Shown: in pieces, positions 44,712-54,298 of the stretch
How the letters are laid out: each line of letters begins with the position of its first letter
How positions within the stretch are numbered: the first letter of the stretch is position 1
Assembly (NCBI GenBank): GCA_045588655.1
Contig: JAZNEP010000021.1
Coordinates: 15,307-79,306 of the forward strand
Source of the DNA: SVFI01 sp045588655
Lineage (GTDB): Bacteria; Bacillota; Clostridia; Lachnospirales; Lachnospiraceae
DNA: 64,000 nucleotides
Reading direction: 5' to 3'
Made by a program: the position numbers and the translations under genes
The notes under the pieces: generated by a model
Databases searched by the model: none
What the model was told of the DNA's origin: nothing
What the model saw: only the letters and a program-made list of their open reading frames with translations

Positions 44712-45794
44712 ATGAGTAAAATTATTTTGACAGGTGACAGACCAACCGGTAGATTGCACGTGGGACATTATGTGGGATCACTTCGCAGACGTGTTGAATT
44801 ACAAAATACCGGTGAGTATGATGATATTTTTATTATGATTGCGGATGCGCAGGCGTTAACAGACAATGCGGACAATCCGGAAAAAGTACGACAGAATATT
44901 ATTGAAGTAGCTTTGGATTATTTAGCATGTGGGCTTGATCCAACGGTGTCAACCATCTTTATACAGTCGATGGTACCGCAGTTGACAGAGTTATCATTCT
45001 ATTATATGAATCTCGTAACGGTATCCAGATTGCAACGTAATCCTACGGTAAAAGCGGAAATCCAGATGCGTAATTTTGAGGCCAGTATTCCGGTAGGTTT
45101 CTTTACTTATCCAATCAGTCAGGCGGCTGATATTACTGCGTTTAAGGCGACGGTTGTTCCGGTAGGAGAGGACCAGATGCCGATGATTGAGCAGACCAAG
45201 GAAATTGTACATAAATTTAATACGGTTTATGGGGAGACTCTGGTAGACCCGAAAATCATGCTACCGGACAACAAGGCATGTCTGAGATTACCTGGAATTG
45301 ACGGAAAAGCAAAGATGAGTAAGTCTCTTAACAACTGTATTTATCTTGCAGATACGGAGGAAGATGTACGCAAAAAGATTATGTCCATGTTCACAGATCC
45401 AAATCATCTGCGCGTGGAAGATCCGGGGCGTGTAGAAGGAAATCCTGTATTTATTTATCTGGATGCGTTCTGTAAAGATGAGTATTTTGCTGAGTTCCTT
45501 CCGGAATATCAGAATCTTCAGGAATTGAAAGAACATTATACCAGAGGTGGTCTTGGTGATGTAAAAGTGAAGAAGTTCTTAAATAATGTGATGCAATCCG
45601 AGCTTGCACCGATTCGAGAGAGACGTTCGAAATGGGAAAAGGATATTCCGGCGGTATATGAGATTCTGAAAAAAGGAAGCGAGAAAGCAGAAGCAGTTGC
45701 AGCAAATACACTTGCGGAAGTTCGTGAGTCGATGAAGATTAACTATTTTGATGATATGGCGTTGATTAAGGAACAGGCCGAGAAATATATGTAA
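44712..45794 (+). CDS. trpS: Tryptophanyl-tRNA synthetase
   Basis: 360 residues from the ATG at 44712 (RBS ggagcagaag). Class I aminoacyl-tRNA synthetase signatures: HIGH-type LHVGHYVG (about 17-24) and KMSKS in AKMSKSLNN (about 202-210). Length and the GDRPTGRLHVG opening match bacterial TrpRS. Charges tRNA-Trp in the cytoplasm. It is a single gene with its own promoter and terminator. Confidence 0.95.
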   Translation: MSKIILTGDRPTGRLHVGHYVGSLRRRVELQNTGEYDDIFIMIADAQALTDNADNPEKVRQNIIEVALDYLACGLDPTVSTIFIQSMVPQLTELSFYYMNLVTVSRLQRNPTVKAEIQMRNFEASIPVGFFTYPISQAADITAFKATVVPVGEDQMPMIEQTKEIVHKFNTVYGETLVDPKIMLPDNKACLRLPGIDGKAKMSKSLNNCIYLADTEEDVRKKIMSMFTDPNHLRVEDPGRVEGNPVFIYLDAFCKDEYFAEFLPEYQNLQELKEHYTRGGLGDVKVKKFLNNVMQSELAPIRERRSKWEKDIPAVYEILKKGSEKAEAVAANTLAEVRESMKINYFDDMALIKEQAEKYM

Positions 45795-45801
45795 GATGAG
45801 G

Positions 45802-45830
45802 CAGCCCATACACATGTGTGGGCTGTTTAT
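45802..45830 (+). terminator. Intrinsic terminator after trpS
   Basis: CAGCCCA/TGGGCTG stem, with a self-complementary CACATGTG in the loop, followed by TTTATT. Confidence 0.75.
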
Positions 45831-45891
45831 TGTATGAAGATATTGTAAATACTAAAATAAACAGCGTCATACGTATAGTTGGAGGTTAAAA

Positions 45892-46839
45892 ATGAGAAAA
45901 ATCAATCAAAATGCAGCGGAACTTGTCGGAAATACGCCATTAATGCAGCTTCACCATTATTGTGAGAAGGAAAGTATTACAAATGCAAGAATTCTTGCAA
46001 AATTAGAATATTTAAATCCTGCCGGATCAGTCAAAGATCGAGCAGCGCTCTATATGATTAAGGACGCCGAAGAAAGTGGCAGATTAAAACCGGGAGGTAC
46101 CATCATTGAACCGACTTCCGGAAATACAGGGATTGGTCTGGCGGCACTGGCGGCGGCAAAAGGATATCGCGTGATTCTGACGCTCCCGGATACAATGAGT
46201 GTGGAGCGAAGAACACTACTAAGGGCATACGGTGCACAGCTAATTCTCACGGAAGGCGCGAAGGGAATGAGCGGAGCAATTGCCAAAGCGGAGGAGCTTA
46301 AGGAAGAGATTCCGGGAGCAATCATTATGGGACAGTTTTCAAATGAAGCCAATGCGAGGGCACATAGAGAGACAACCGGACCGGAAATCTGGGAACAGAC
46401 GGAAGGCGATATTGATATTTTTGTGGCCGGAGTCGGAACCGGTGGAACTATCACAGGAATTGGTGAGTACCTGAAAAGCAAAAATCCGGAAATTAAAATT
46501 GTGGCGGTGGAACCGTCAGACAGTCCGGTGTTGTCCGGTGGAATGGCAGGTCCACACAAACTACAGGGAATTGGAGCAGGTTTTATTCCGGAGCTTTTAG
46601 ATACGGAAATATATGATGAGATTATTCCGGTGGAGAGCGAAGACGCGTTTGTGCATGGAAGACTGTTGGCAAAAACAGAGGGCGTTTTGGTCGGCATCTC
46701 ATCGGGAGCAGCACTGAAAGCAGCAGCGGAATTGGCAAAAAGAGAAGAGAATGTAGGAAAAACAATTGTTGTGTTACTTCCGGATTCCGGCGACCGCTAT
46801 TTATCCACCCCTTTGTTTTCTGAAGCAGAAATGCATTGA
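45892..46839 (+). CDS. cysK: Cysteine synthase (O-acetylserine sulfhydrylase)
   Basis: 315 residues of the fold-type II PLP enzymes. The PLP lysine is in GSVKDRAA (about 43-50), the substrate loop is PTSGNTGIG (about 78-86), and the phosphate-binding loop is GVGTGGTITG (about 179-188). It forms L-cysteine from O-acetylserine and sulfide. The length and motifs fit CysK instead of CysM or cystathionine beta-synthase. No cysE is adjacent. RBS is tggaggt. Confidence 0.94.
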   Translation: MRKINQNAAELVGNTPLMQLHHYCEKESITNARILAKLEYLNPAGSVKDRAALYMIKDAEESGRLKPGGTIIEPTSGNTGIGLAALAAAKGYRVILTLPDTMSVERRTLLRAYGAQLILTEGAKGMSGAIAKAEELKEEIPGAIIMGQFSNEANARAHRETTGPEIWEQTEGDIDIFVAGVGTGGTITGIGEYLKSKNPEIKIVAVEPSDSPVLSGGMAGPHKLQGIGAGFIPELLDTEIYDEIIPVESEDAFVHGRLLAKTEGVLVGISSGAALKAAAELAKREENVGKTIVVLLPDSGDRYLSTPLFSEAEMH

Positions 46840-46937
46840 TGGAAAGGAAATGGAAAGGAATAAGATAAATAAAAAATTTACAGCAGCATTAGGGTACACA
46901 TTTCGGGATTTGAGAGAGGATAACAAAAAGGGATACT

Positions 46938-47993
46938 ATGGAAAATCAAAATCAGACACATAAGCGTCGAGTGCGTTATAAAGGAACGCACCCACGCAGT
47001 TTTCATGAAAAATATAAGGAGCACAATCCGGAGAAATATGCAGATACGATTGAAAAAGTTATCAAAAAAGGGAGCACACCTGCGGGGATGCATATTTCGA
47101 TTTGCGTGAACGAAATTTTAGCCTTTTTACAAATTCAGCCGGGACAAAAGGGGTTGGATGCAACGCTTGGATATGGAGGTCACACTAAGGAAATGTTGAA
47201 ATGCCTGCAGGGAGAAGGCCATATTTACGGATTGGATGTGGATCCGATTGAGATTGAGAAGACGACAAAGCGTTTGAGAGATCAAGGTTTTGGAGATGAT
47301 ATTTTGACAGTCATTCAGACGAATTTTGCAAAGATAGATGAGGTGGCAAAGCAGCATGGCCCCTTTGACTTTATCCTTGCGGATTTAGGTGTTTCTTCCA
47401 TGCAGATTGACAATCCGCAAAGAGGATTTTCATACAAAACAGATGGGCCGCTGGATCTTCGTCTTAATCCGCACGAGGGAACGAGTGCGGCTGAGCGGTT
47501 ATGCGAGATTACGGAAGAAGAGTTTGCATGGATGCTTATGGAAAATTCGGATGAGCCTTACGCATATGAGATTGCAAAGACCGTGATGCGTGAGGTACGT
47601 AGCGGAAAAAAAGTAGAGACGACGACAAGGCTTCGTGAGCTAATCGAAAAAAGTTTGATGCATCTTCCGCAAAAGGAGAGAAAAGAGGCTGTAAAAAAAT
47701 CATGTCAAAGAACCTTCCAGGCACTTAGGATCGATGTGAACAGTGAATTTGAAGTGCTGTATGCGTTTTTAGACAAGCTGCCGGATGCTCTTTCACCGGG
47801 AGGACGAGCAGCAATTCTGACCTTTCATTCAGGAGAGGACCGGCTTGTGAAAAAGTCATTCAAACAGGGTAAAAAGCAAGGGATTTATTCCGAAGTATCG
47901 GATGATGTGATACGCCCGAGTGCACAAGAATGTGCGATGAATCCAAGAGCGAAATCGACAAAAATGCGCTGGGCAATCAAAGCAGAGTTGTAA
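46938..47993 (+). CDS. rsmH: RsmH-type 16S rRNA (cytosine-N4) methyltransferase, long form
   Basis: 351 residues, about 40 longer than usual owing to a basic N-terminal extension (to about residue 45). The SAM motif is LDATLGYGGHTKEML (about 73-87), FDFILADLGVSSMQ follows, then DGPLDLRLNP where canonical RsmH has MDMRM, and the C-terminal AILTFHSGEDRLVK. Canonical rsmH lies in the cell-wall dcw cluster; this copy is isolated, so it may be a paralog of that gene. Target m4C1402 is inferred from the family. RBS is aaaaggga. Confidence 0.87.
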   Translation: MENQNQTHKRRVRYKGTHPRSFHEKYKEHNPEKYADTIEKVIKKGSTPAGMHISICVNEILAFLQIQPGQKGLDATLGYGGHTKEMLKCLQGEGHIYGLDVDPIEIEKTTKRLRDQGFGDDILTVIQTNFAKIDEVAKQHGPFDFILADLGVSSMQIDNPQRGFSYKTDGPLDLRLNPHEGTSAAERLCEITEEEFAWMLMENSDEPYAYEIAKTVMREVRSGKKVETTTRLRELIEKSLMHLPQKERKEAVKKSCQRTFQALRIDVNSEFEVLYAFLDKLPDALSPGGRAAILTFHSGEDRLVKKSFKQGKKQGIYSEVSDDVIRPSAQECAMNPRAKSTKMRWAIKAEL

Positions 47994-48067
47994 AAAGGCT
48001 TGAAATAAACCGTGTCAGAGTATATGATGATAAAATATATAGAAAAAAGAGAAGAGGAGAGGATACT

Positions 48068-49015
48068 GTGAAAACGAAGGTTTTTATCGATGGAAGCGAA
48101 GGAACAACAGGATTAAGAATATATGAACGGTTTCAGAACCGGGATGATATAGAGATTTTACGAATCGATCCGGAATTACGAAAAGATCCGCAGGAGAGAA
48201 AGAAAATGATCAATGCTTCGGATATTACGTTTTTGTGTTTGCCGGATGTAGCGGCAAAGGAGTCGGTATCCTTAGTTGAGAATGAAAATGTAGTAGTGAT
48301 TGATGCTTCTACAGCGCATCGAACGGAAGAAGGATGGGCTTATGGATTTCCGGAGTTATCAAAGGAACATAGGGAAGCCATCAAAGCCGGAAAGAGAATC
48401 GCAGTTCCAGGATGTTATGCCACAGGTTTTATATCCTTGGTTTATCCTTTGGTAAAGGGCGGAATTCTTCCAAAAGATTATCCGGTGAGCAGTTTTGCAC
48501 TTTCCGGATATAGTGGAGCCGGCAAAAAGACAATTGAAACATATGAGAGTCCGGACCGTCCAAAGGAATTATCTGCTGGAAGAGAATATGCACTTACACA
48601 GCAGCATAAGCATTTAAAAGAGATGAAAAAAATCACCGGAATTGAGCGTACACCGCTGTTTTCACCGATTATTGACGACTACTATAGCGGAATGGTAGTT
48701 TCCTTGCCGTTATACGCAGATATGCTCGGCAAAAAGGAAACACCGGAATCCCTGCTCAGCTATTATGAGGAGTATTATAAAGGGCAGCAATTTATCCGGG
48801 TAAGTAAGAAAGATGATGAAGTTGCTGCCAGTGGTTTCTTGGCAGGAAATGCGTTGTCCGGTTGGGATGGATTAAAGATTTACGTCACCGGAAATGAAGA
48901 GCGTTTGGTTGTTTCGGCTCAGTTTGATAATTTGGGAAAAGGAGCTTCCGGTGCAGCCATTCAGTGTCTGAACATTATTCTTGGATGTGAGGAAGACAAG
49001 GGACTGAATTTGTAA
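48068..49015 (+). CDS. argC: N-acetyl-gamma-glutamyl-phosphate reductase, type 2
   Basis: 315 residues from the GTG at 48068 (RBS gaggagagg). The NADP-binding start KVFIDGSEGTTGLRIYERF and the short length mark the type 2 AGPR family. The catalytic Cys lies in VPGCYATGF (about 116-124). It catalyses the third step of arginine synthesis. No other arg gene is present in the window, so the pathway is dispersed. It ends before a bidirectional terminator. Confidence 0.93.
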   Translation: MKTKVFIDGSEGTTGLRIYERFQNRDDIEILRIDPELRKDPQERKKMINASDITFLCLPDVAAKESVSLVENENVVVIDASTAHRTEEGWAYGFPELSKEHREAIKAGKRIAVPGCYATGFISLVYPLVKGGILPKDYPVSSFALSGYSGAGKKTIETYESPDRPKELSAGREYALTQQHKHLKEMKKITGIERTPLFSPIIDDYYSGMVVSLPLYADMLGKKETPESLLSYYEEYYKGQQFIRVSKKDDEVAASGFLAGNALSGWDGLKIYVTGNEERLVVSAQFDNLGKGASGAAIQCLNIILGCEEDKGLNL

Positions 49016-49072
49016 TTTTAGAGATTCGCAAGTTGATTGAAAAATCTACATAGTATTTGAATACAAAAATGA

Positions 49073-49113
49073 ATTGCCCGTTCCGCGGTTTGAGTGGAAC
49101 GGGCAATTTTTTA
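49073..49113. terminator. Bidirectional intrinsic terminator between argC and rsmF
   Basis: A 12-bp perfect stem ATTGCCCGTTCC/GGAACGGGCAAT with an 11-nt loop and a T run on the plus strand; the minus strand also leads into T-rich sequence. It lies between convergent genes. Confidence 0.88.
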
Positions 49114-49120
49114 TAAGGTT

Positions 49121-50518
49121 TTATAAGGATTTTCGCAGTCCTTTCGGATAGTGATTTTTCATAATGCCACCGGCCAGTTTGCCCCAGCCGATGCTGTAGC
49201 CGTCAAGACAAATCAAATACCAACCCTTCTCACCATCACAAGGGAAAGTCTGACCGTTAACGTATTCAGATATGAGACGAAGCTCATCCGGTTTGTCTGA
49301 GCTTAAGTTGATGCAGTTTAAAACATCTTCCGGTTTTAAGGTAAGAGCCAGTGCATGAGATGGTTCAAACCGGTGTTTTAAGATGGTACCAAGATGAAGC
49401 CCCGGTCTTAAAACACGCAATCCTAAAAGGGAAGGAGCGTCAGAATCGGTAAGATAAATTTGATCTCCGTACAGTTCCAGTTTTCCGTTAAAAGCGAAAT
49501 GAAGATTGTCTTTTAAAAAATCTTCTAACGGTAAAAGAACAGGGTCGCCGGTATTGGATTTTTTTCCTTTTTTTCGTCCGGAAGTGGCGTACTGCACATG
49601 ATTGTTTTCTAAGTAGAAATCATTTTTTCCGGCAAGAACGCTACAGGTTGGCATGACGTAATCTGCAGGCTCACTTTTTTTCAAAACAGCGACAAAATGT
49701 CCTTCTCCTTGTATCTTGTGCGGCCACAGACGTTGTTGCTGCACAAGTTGATAATTTGGATGGCGTTCAAGGAACCGAGAGATACTACCCTCATTTTCAG
49801 CAGGAGCGAATGTGCATGTGGAATACACGATAGTTCCGCCGGGACGGAGCATCAGGTCGGCCTGATCGAGGATTTCATCCTGACGGTCGGCGCAAATCTG
49901 CACGTTTTCGAGGCTCCACTGTTTTATTGCTTCTTCGTTTTTTCGGAACATCCCTTCACCCGAGCAAGGAGCATCTACCATAATGCGGTCGAAATAAGAA
50001 GGAAAACGAGGGGAGAGTGAGTTAGGAGATTCATTTGTGACAATGACATTTCGAATCCCCATGCGCTCTATGTTTTCGGATAAGATTTTTGCTCTGGAAG
50101 GATGGATTTCATTGCTTATGAGAAGGCCCTGCTGCTGCATGGCAGAGGCAATCTGTGTGCTTTTTCCACCCGGTGCAGCGCATAAATCAAGCACTCTTTC
50201 TCCCGGCTTTGGATCAAGAAGGGTGGCCGGAAGCATGGCACTTGGTTCCTGGATATAATATACACCTGCTTCGTGATATGGATGTTTTCCAGGACGCAAT
50301 GTTTCCGGATAGTAAAAGCCATCTTCTGTCCAAGTGACAGGAGAGAGGTCATCGGAGAATTCGGCGGTGGACAGAAAGCGTTGCACGCCACCTTTGAGAC
50401 GGTTAACGCGAAGCGCCTGATAATTCGCGCTTTCGTAACTCTGGACAAAAGCATCATATTCGAAGGAAAGCATATCTTTCATACGCTCAATAAAATCAGG
50501 TGGTAATGAAAAGGCCAT
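49121..50518 (-). CDS. rsmF: RsmF/NOP2-type rRNA (cytosine-C5) methyltransferase
   Basis: 465 residues. The catalytic domain (about 1-300) shows the SAM motif LDLCAAPGGKSTQ (about 110-122), the catalytic-region DAPCSGEGMFRK and the second Cys in YSTCTFAPAENE, both Cys needed for m5C formation. The C-terminal ~165 residues match the RsmF PUA-like extension (GLRVLRPGLHLGTI). Probably methylates 16S rRNA. Start chosen at the ATG with RBS AAAGGAG on the minus strand. Confidence 0.92.
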   Translation of the reverse strand: MAFSLPPDFIERMKDMLSFEYDAFVQSYESANYQALRVNRLKGGVQRFLSTAEFSDDLSPVTWTEDGFYYPETLRPGKHPYHEAGVYYIQEPSAMLPATLLDPKPGERVLDLCAAPGGKSTQIASAMQQQGLLISNEIHPSRAKILSENIERMGIRNVIVTNESPNSLSPRFPSYFDRIMVDAPCSGEGMFRKNEEAIKQWSLENVQICADRQDEILDQADLMLRPGGTIVYSTCTFAPAENEGSISRFLERHPNYQLVQQQRLWPHKIQGEGHFVAVLKKSEPADYVMPTCSVLAGKNDFYLENNHVQYATSGRKKGKKSNTGDPVLLPLEDFLKDNLHFAFNGKLELYGDQIYLTDSDAPSLLGLRVLRPGLHLGTILKHRFEPSHALALTLKPEDVLNCINLSSDKPDELRLISEYVNGQTFPCDGEKGWYLICLDGYSIGWGKLAGGIMKNHYPKGLRKSL

Positions 50519-50640
50519 AGTATAAACTCCTTTGGTTTAGTCTTGCATCACAATTAAAAGAATTATATACTTTTTGTTAGGCGGCTTCAAGCATTCAGGC
50601 GAAGAAACGAAAGCAAAAATGTAATAAAAGGAACAGGAAG

Positions 50641-51606
50641 ATGATATATACAGTAACTTTAAATCCGTCAATTGATTACGTGATTCGTATTCCGAGGTTT
50701 CAAAATGGCGGACTGAATCGCACATCGCAGGAACAATATTTTCCGGGAGGCAAAGGGATTAATGTATCCGTTGTCTTAAAAAATCTTGGTGTTGAAAGTA
50801 TAGCACTTGGTTTTGTGGGCGGTTTTACCGGTGAAAAAATTGTGTCGATGCTAAAGGAAAAGGGCATCAAAACTGATTTTATACACCTTATGCAAGGAGA
50901 TTCTCGCATTAACGTCAAGATGCATAGTATTTCGGACGAGGTTGAGACGGAAATCAATGGCAGTGGACCAAGGATACAACAACAAGAAATCAGTAAATTA
51001 AAAGATTCGTTATGTAAACTGAAGCAAGGAGATAAATTAGTGTTGGCAGGTGGAGTTCCGCCGTCAATTCCAAGTGACATATATGAAAATATATGCGCCT
51101 GGATGCAAGGAAAACAGGTAGATATTATTGTTGATGCAGAAAAACAGCTACTGAAGAAGGTATTGAAGTATCGTCCATTTTTGATAAAGCCCAATCATCA
51201 TGAATTGGGACAGATGTTTGGGGTAGAATTACAGGATAAAGAAGAGGCAATTTATTATGCCAAGATGTTGCAGGAGTATGGAGCGCGCAACATAATAGTT
51301 TCTATGGCAGAACAAGGCGCGGTGTTTGTAGGAGAAGGTAAGGAAGTGTACCGAATGGATGCACCAAAAGGTAAGGTAATCAATTCCGTGGGGGCAGGAG
51401 ATTCCATGGTGGCTGGTTTCCTTGCAGCCTGCGAACAGATGGTGATTTCGGGCATGGAAGGAAATCCGAAATGCACAGAAAGAAACTCCGTCATGGAAGA
51501 AGCGTTTTATCGGGCGGTATGTAGTGGCAGTGCGTGTGCTTTTTTAGATGGACTGCCACAATATGAGGATATCGAAAAGGTGTTGACAGAAAGTAAGAGG
51601 AATTAA
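50641..51606 (+). CDS. 1-phosphofructokinase family sugar kinase (FruK/LacC-like)
   Basis: 321 residues of the PfkB ribokinase fold. Opening MIYTVTLNPSIDYVI and FPGGKGINVS bind sugar phosphate, and NSVGAGDSMVAGF near 250-262 has the catalytic Asp. These match 1-phosphofructokinase and tagatose-6-phosphate kinase; without a neighbouring fructose PTS or fruR I cannot choose. The aminopeptidase gene starts 4 nt downstream, so they form an unexpected operon. Confidence 0.88.
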   Translation: MIYTVTLNPSIDYVIRIPRFQNGGLNRTSQEQYFPGGKGINVSVVLKNLGVESIALGFVGGFTGEKIVSMLKEKGIKTDFIHLMQGDSRINVKMHSISDEVETEINGSGPRIQQQEISKLKDSLCKLKQGDKLVLAGGVPPSIPSDIYENICAWMQGKQVDIIVDAEKQLLKKVLKYRPFLIKPNHHELGQMFGVELQDKEEAIYYAKMLQEYGARNIIVSMAEQGAVFVGEGKEVYRMDAPKGKVINSVGAGDSMVAGFLAACEQMVISGMEGNPKCTERNSVMEEAFYRAVCSGSACAFLDGLPQYEDIEKVLTESKRN

Positions 51607-51610
51607 GAGC

Positions 51611-52864
51611 ATGCATAAAGATTTTATTAGATTTATGGAAGAGAGTACGACAGCATATCAGGCGGTATATGAAGTGATGCAGCGTCTGGAGTCGGATGGA
51701 TATGAAAGATTATGCGAGGCGCAGCAATGGGACATCAGACCCGGAGATAAAAAATACGTGGTGAGAAATGATTCGTCCATCATAGCATTCCGAGTACCGC
51801 AGGAAGAAGCAAACGGCTTTCATATGATTTGTGCACATAGCGATTCACCGAGCTTTAAGATGAAAGAAAACGCGGGGATTGTTGTGGAAGACAGTTATCT
51901 TAAGATCAACGTGGAAAATTACGGTGGTATGCGGAAGGAAACTTGGGTTGACCGGCCACTTTCCGTCGCAGGAAGAATCGTAATCAGGAAAAAAGGTCTT
52001 TTGTTGGAAAGTATACGAGTCGATATGAAGCGTCCGCTGTTTCTGATTCCGTCGCTTGCAGTGCATATGAAAAGAGGCGACGCGAAGGAAAGCGAGTTAA
52101 ATACGCAAATGCATCTTCTTCCGCTGGCAGGGACAATAAATGAGAAAGACGCGCTGATGGATGCAATTGCAAAAGAGGCAAATGTGGAGAAAGAAGATAT
52201 TTTGGGCATGGATCTTTATTTGTATCCGGTACAAAAGCCACTTTGCATGGGACTGGGCGAAGAACTGATTGGGGCTGCGCGGCTGGATGACCTCGCATGC
52301 GTATACTGCGGGATGAAAGCATTGCAGGAAAGTCATCCGGCGGATAAAATTTCGGTACTTGCCATTTTCGATAATGAAGAAGTGGGAAGTCAGACCATGC
52401 AGGGAGCTGCATCCGATTTTCTTTTCTTCACGCTTCAAAGAGTAGCGGGGGCGTTAGAGAAAGAATTGTCACAATTGCTTGCAGGAAGTTTTTTGATTAG
52501 TGCGGACAATGCGCATGCACTCCATCCGAATTATGTAGAAAAGTCGGACCCGACGAATCGTCCGATTCTAAATAAAGGAATCGTGATAAAGTATCACGGC
52601 GCACAGAAGTACACGACCAGTGCCTATTCCGGTGCATTTGTGAAGGCCCTGTGTGAGCAGGAACATATTCCTTATCAGACCTACCACAATCGTTCCGATA
52701 TTGCCGGGGGTTCTACGCTTGGCAATATTGCATTGACCGGCGTATCCGTGCAGGCGGCGGACATTGGACTACCGCAGCTTGCCATGCATTCAGCCTTTGA
52801 AACCGCCGGAATATATGATATTCAATCGATGATTCGGTTTATGACTGCATTTTATCAGGTGTGA
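51611..52864 (+). CDS. M18-family aminopeptidase
   Basis: 417 residues. Metal-ligand motifs of M18 peptidases appear in order: MICAHSDSPSF (about 75-85), ARLDDLA (about 220-226), FDNEEVGSQT (about 253-262), ISADNAHA (about 297-304) and the late NRSDIAGGST. It should be a cytosolic zinc or cobalt aminopeptidase that removes acidic or neutral N-terminal residues from peptides. Tightly linked to the sugar kinase gene upstream. Confidence 0.92.
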   Translation: MHKDFIRFMEESTTAYQAVYEVMQRLESDGYERLCEAQQWDIRPGDKKYVVRNDSSIIAFRVPQEEANGFHMICAHSDSPSFKMKENAGIVVEDSYLKINVENYGGMRKETWVDRPLSVAGRIVIRKKGLLLESIRVDMKRPLFLIPSLAVHMKRGDAKESELNTQMHLLPLAGTINEKDALMDAIAKEANVEKEDILGMDLYLYPVQKPLCMGLGEELIGAARLDDLACVYCGMKALQESHPADKISVLAIFDNEEVGSQTMQGAASDFLFFTLQRVAGALEKELSQLLAGSFLISADNAHALHPNYVEKSDPTNRPILNKGIVIKYHGAQKYTTSAYSGAFVKALCEQEHIPYQTYHNRSDIAGGSTLGNIALTGVSVQAADIGLPQLAMHSAFETAGIYDIQSMIRFMTAFYQV

Positions 52865-52896
52865 TTAACGTTTTGTGAAAAAATAAAATGATTAAA

Positions 52897-52925
52897 TTGA
52901 CACTGTTTTTAATTCAAGGTATGCT
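52897..52925 (+). promoter_or_regulatory. SigA-type promoter of TPR lipoprotein gene
   Basis: TTGACA (52897-52902), 17-nt spacer, TATGCT (52920-52925), 32 nt before the start codon. Confidence 0.7.
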
Positions 52926-52957
52926 GTTGATAGTGAAGGAAAATTCCGGAGGAAATT

Positions 52958-54022
52958 ATGAAACGAATGAAAAAATTAACCGGCATGGTGGCAGGAACCG
53001 CATTGTGTCTGGGACTTATATTGGGTGGCTGTGCGAAAGAACATACAAAGATAGATGAAGGAATGGCGGCAATACAGGAACTGAAATATGAGTCGGCATT
53101 GGGACTCTTTGAAGAAGCCATTGTGGGAAAAGAAGATATGCAGCTTGCTTACAGAGGACAGGGGCTGTGTTATTTAGGGCTTACGGACTATGAAAAAGCA
53201 ATAGAATCGTTTGATAAGGCGTTATCACATTCGGGAATGTTTGTGTCTGAAACAGAAATTGATATCAATTATTATCTTGCAACAGCGCAATATAAAAGTG
53301 GTGATAACGAGGGGGCAATAAAGACTCTGGATGCGATTGCAGGAATGAGAAAGAAACAGGCACAGGTATATTATCTGCGTGGATTAGTCAAGATGGAACA
53401 AGGAGATTATGAAAATGCGGTAGCTGACCTCGATCTTGCACTTGCAAAATCCAAAAGTGATATTTCCATGACAATCAATATCTATCATGTGTTTGCAGAC
53501 AATGGTCATGTAGAAGAAGGAAAATCCTATTTGTCTTCCGCACTGAATCATCGCCTGGATGCAATGAGTGATTATGAAAAAGGGCTGATTTACTACTATA
53601 TGGAAGATTATGATAATGCGAGAAACTTTCTGGAAACAGCCAAGAGTGATGGTAAACGCGACAGTTTGGAAATTCTGCTCATGCTTGGAAAAACATATGA
53701 GCAGCTCGGTGACAGTAATTATGCGGCAAGTATTTACAGTAAATATATTGAGGATGTTGGGCCAAATCCGGAAGTCTACAACCAACTTGGATTATGTAAA
53801 CTGACTGTCGGAGCGTATGAGGAAGCTCTGAATGCGTTTAATAACGGTCTTTCCATCAAGGAAAACAACAATGTTATGCAGCAGTTAAGATTTAATCAGA
53901 TTGTGGCATATGAGTATGTTGGAGAGTTTGAGAAAGCAGCAGCTTTGATGAACGGATATCTGGAGAGTTATCCGGATGATGCGCAGGCAGTGCGTGAATA
54001 CGAGTTTTTACGGACAAGGTAG
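52958..54022 (+). CDS. TPR-repeat lipoprotein
   Basis: 354 residues. A lipoprotein signal peptide (1-24) ends at the lipobox LGGC, Cys25 being lipidated. The rest is about eight tetratricopeptide repeats (for example AYRGQGLCYLGLTDYEKAIE, and VYNQLGLCKLTVGAYEEAL), so it is a surface-anchored protein-interaction scaffold. The partner is unknown. RBS is ccggagga. Confidence 0.9.
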   Translation: MKRMKKLTGMVAGTALCLGLILGGCAKEHTKIDEGMAAIQELKYESALGLFEEAIVGKEDMQLAYRGQGLCYLGLTDYEKAIESFDKALSHSGMFVSETEIDINYYLATAQYKSGDNEGAIKTLDAIAGMRKKQAQVYYLRGLVKMEQGDYENAVADLDLALAKSKSDISMTINIYHVFADNGHVEEGKSYLSSALNHRLDAMSDYEKGLIYYYMEDYDNARNFLETAKSDGKRDSLEILLMLGKTYEQLGDSNYAASIYSKYIEDVGPNPEVYNQLGLCKLTVGAYEEALNAFNNGLSIKENNNVMQQLRFNQIVAYEYVGEFEKAAALMNGYLESYPDDAQAVREYEFLRTR

Positions 54023-54075
54023 CACTTCTGCCTCATAAAGGAGTGTGGACGGGAAACAATATCATGTGGCAAGCA

Positions 54076-54123
54076 ACACTATATCTTGTGTTAACATAAG
54101 AATGTTAACATAAGATATAGTGT
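54076..54123. promoter_or_regulatory. Pair of NrdR boxes upstream of nrdD (may double as terminator)
   Basis: Box 1 ACACTATATCTTGTGT (54076-54091) matches the NrdR consensus acaCwAtATaTwGtgt at 15 of 16 positions. Box 2 ACATAAGATATAGTGT (54108-54123) matches at 14 of 16. They start 32 bp apart, about three helical turns, the arrangement known for NrdR operators. The site ends 18 bp before the nrdD -35. Because the boxes are inverted relative to each other, 54075-54124 can also form a 23-bp hairpin followed by Ts, which could end the TPR gene's transcript. Confidence 0.8.
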
Positions 54124-54141
54124 TTTTTATTGCCTTTGATA

Positions 54142-54170
54142 TTGACTTTAGATAAGGCGAATGCTACAAT
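54142..54170 (+). promoter_or_regulatory. SigA-type promoter of nrdD
   Basis: TTGACT (54142-54147), 17-nt spacer, extended -10 TGC-TACAAT (54165-54170). The leader to the ATG is about 120 nt, in which I see no strong structure. Confidence 0.72.
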
Positions 54171-54298
54171 AAATTTAGTTGGCGCCGCGTTGGAATTGGT
54201 TTGCGATAATTATAATTATGTAAACTGCAAAAAGGGTATATTTCAGTAGTGGGCGACAGTTATGTAATGCGATATGTTTTGTAGGAAAGGGAGATTTC

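Noticed and set aside
46050..46697. Minus-strand open frame of 215 codons opposite cysK
   Set aside because: Composition is a Ser/Pro/Ile-rich shadow of the plus frame; no RBS or family motif.
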